Positions 63,206-64,000 of a DNA stretch of 64,000 nt are shown here, in pieces. Source of the DNA: Nematostella vectensis (lineage: Eukaryota > Cnidaria > Anthozoa > Actiniaria > Edwardsiidae). The stretch is from the NCBI RefSeq assembly GCF_932526225.1, contig NC_064045.1:868001-932000 (forward strand), written 5' to 3'. Within the stretch, counting starts at the first letter, position 1; every line of letters starts with the position of its first letter. The notes below the pieces were generated by a model. That model was not told where the DNA came from, searched no databases, and was given only the letters and a program-made list of their open reading frames with translations. A program made the position numbers and the translations under genes.

Positions 63206-64000
63206 ATGATGTTCTTTGTTGAAGGGAAGTCTCAAAACTTCTGGGTTGGACCGCATGTGGTACTTCTAAGAACCTCTCGAGAGAACAAGCCTTATCTAGA
63301 TTTTTTTGGTCCGTCCTGTCACGCCCAGGGCATGCACAAACACGTGTGGGCACCAACCCCTATCACTTTTGTAATGGTCCTTTTTCCCTATCACAAGTCT
63401 GCTACTCATAACATTATGTGGTGTCATGGAGTAATGTACTCTAACATGAGAGAGAAAGCGTCTTTTGTTTTAATTTTATATTGAAACCTGTGTCAACAGG
63501 TGTAAAGTGTATTAACACTAGCTTTACACCTATAAAATATCAACAACTATCTGTGATAGAAGTGGCTGGCGTAATGACAGCTTGGCTTGCTTGAATCTGC
63601 CTTGTATTTGGCTAGAACTAGTTCTTTGATCTCGAACGGGTAAAGGGGCCCATGCAGGTTATTTTTTTTTCACAATATACACCTTATAATTATAATTGAT
63701 GTCCATCGCAATCCCTGCTTCCTAAAGTTAGAGCCTAGTGCACCACTGGAGTCCAATGGACTCCGAGAAATTTAAAAATTCATACTGCTAGTTTTGCCGC
63801 TGTTAATTTAACATATACCATTGTCTGGTCTTGCAAATAAATAATAAGAGATACTTTATACATTTCAATATATACAGAAATACTTTGTATATTAATTTAA
63901 TATAAGAGTCTCCAGAGGGACTTTGAAGGCTGTTCCAAAAATGTGCTTATTATACATGTACGACCTACTTTGGGTTTAGAAGTTTGTGAGAAGTCATTGA
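63206..64000 (+). repeat. Monomer 69 (partial): EVK / APTP / A1
   Basis: 795 bp, cut by the window end. Second codon ATG (A 63209) as in monomers 28 and 38. Private A 63272. The EVK head is joined to a GTG/CCTAT tail with a T-run of 9 like that of monomer 29. Confidence 0.95.

Larger units (their letters stand above)
1..64000 (+). repeat. Satellite array, ~929-bp monomer, higher-order mosaic
   Basis: The same unit recurs head to tail from the first to the last base, with anchor codons at 74, 1004, 1932, 2858 and so on to 63206. Spacing is 924-932 bp except for one 916-bp copy. Copies differ by scattered substitutions, T-run length, a TC indel (GAATCTCTGCC versus GAATCTGCC) and GT or T indels in the junction segment. 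No insertion of foreign sequence interrupts it. Long satellites with higher-order duplications are characteristic of eukaryotic heterochromatin; which chromosome region this is cannot be read from the sequence. I do not recognise the family. Confidence 0.98.

Noticed and set aside
74-63484. Sixty-nine copies of a 92-codon gene family
   Set aside because: Start loss in 16 copies, stop changes in two others (extension in monomer 22, early stop in 57), mostly replacement substitutions and no recognisable protein family.
1-64000. CRISPR array, rDNA, 5S, spliced-leader or snRNA repeat
   Set aside because: No short repeats with spacers; none of the conserved sequences of 5S, U1, U2, U6 or spliced-leader RNA that I know is present in the monomer.
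1-64000. Tandem transposon or LTR element
   Set aside because: No reverse transcriptase, integrase or transposase frame, no terminal repeats or target-site duplications; the monomers abut directly.

Overview
The whole 64 kb window is one uninterrupted head-to-tail satellite array. A unit of about 929 bp (observed 916 to 932 bp, mean about 928 bp from 74 to 63206) is repeated 68 complete times plus two partial ends, always in the same orientation. I found no unique sequence, no gene of recognisable family, no rRNA, tRNA or snRNA, no CRISPR and no identifiable transposon. This points to constitutive heterochromatin (centromeric, pericentromeric, subtelomeric or B/sex-chromosome type) of a eukaryote. 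The sequence does not let me name the organism; a plant or an animal are both possible.

Monomer layout, counting from the anchor codon (ATG at 74 in the first copy; ATA in one class): a 276-bp open frame with a GC-rich CACGTG block; a three-arm inverted-repeat module (364-401 in copy 1); a 12-bp palindrome AGAACTAGTTCT; a T-run of 7 to 9; a 12-bp palindrome TTATAATTATAA; a near-palindrome GGAGTCCAATGGACTCC; a strongly AT-rich core (about 670-775 in copy 1); then a junction segment ending in a second T-rich tract just before the next anchor.

Class key used in the entries. Head = residues 6/18/28 of the open frame (EMQ, KVK, EVK, KMQ, KVQ, EMK); 'null' = anchor ATG changed to ATA, with E/M/K. 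Mid = residues after the HVW motif (ASPP, AAPT, APTP, RAPTP). Hairpin = first arm GAG or GTG, third arm CCTGT or CCTAT. Core: A1 has GTATATTAATTT; A2 has TTCATACTGC with ATATATTAATAT; A3 has TGCATACTGC; A4 has TGCATACCGC with ATATGTTAATAT. Junction: P1 has GTGTACTGACTAG and GTATTAG; P2 has GATTTATCTGG; P3 has GGTTACTGACAAG and GGTGCTAATGG; P4 has GGTTACTGACAAG and GGTGCCAATGG.

The copies are mosaics of a few haplotype blocks rather than a simple gradient. The clearest large-scale structure is a 10-monomer (9,281-bp) tandem duplication, about 22.9-32.2 kb and 32.2-41.5 kb, whose two copies differ at only one base that I noticed. Smaller nested duplications of 3 monomers (2,785 bp, about 44.9-50.5 kb) and 2 monomers (1,860 bp, about 55.9-59.6 kb) are visible. 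Blocks also recur at offsets of 8, 12, 41, 43 and 48 monomers. Repeated unequal exchange and conversion is the simplest explanation. The sense frame and its antisense frames show start loss, stop changes and mostly replacement substitutions, so I do not call them genes.
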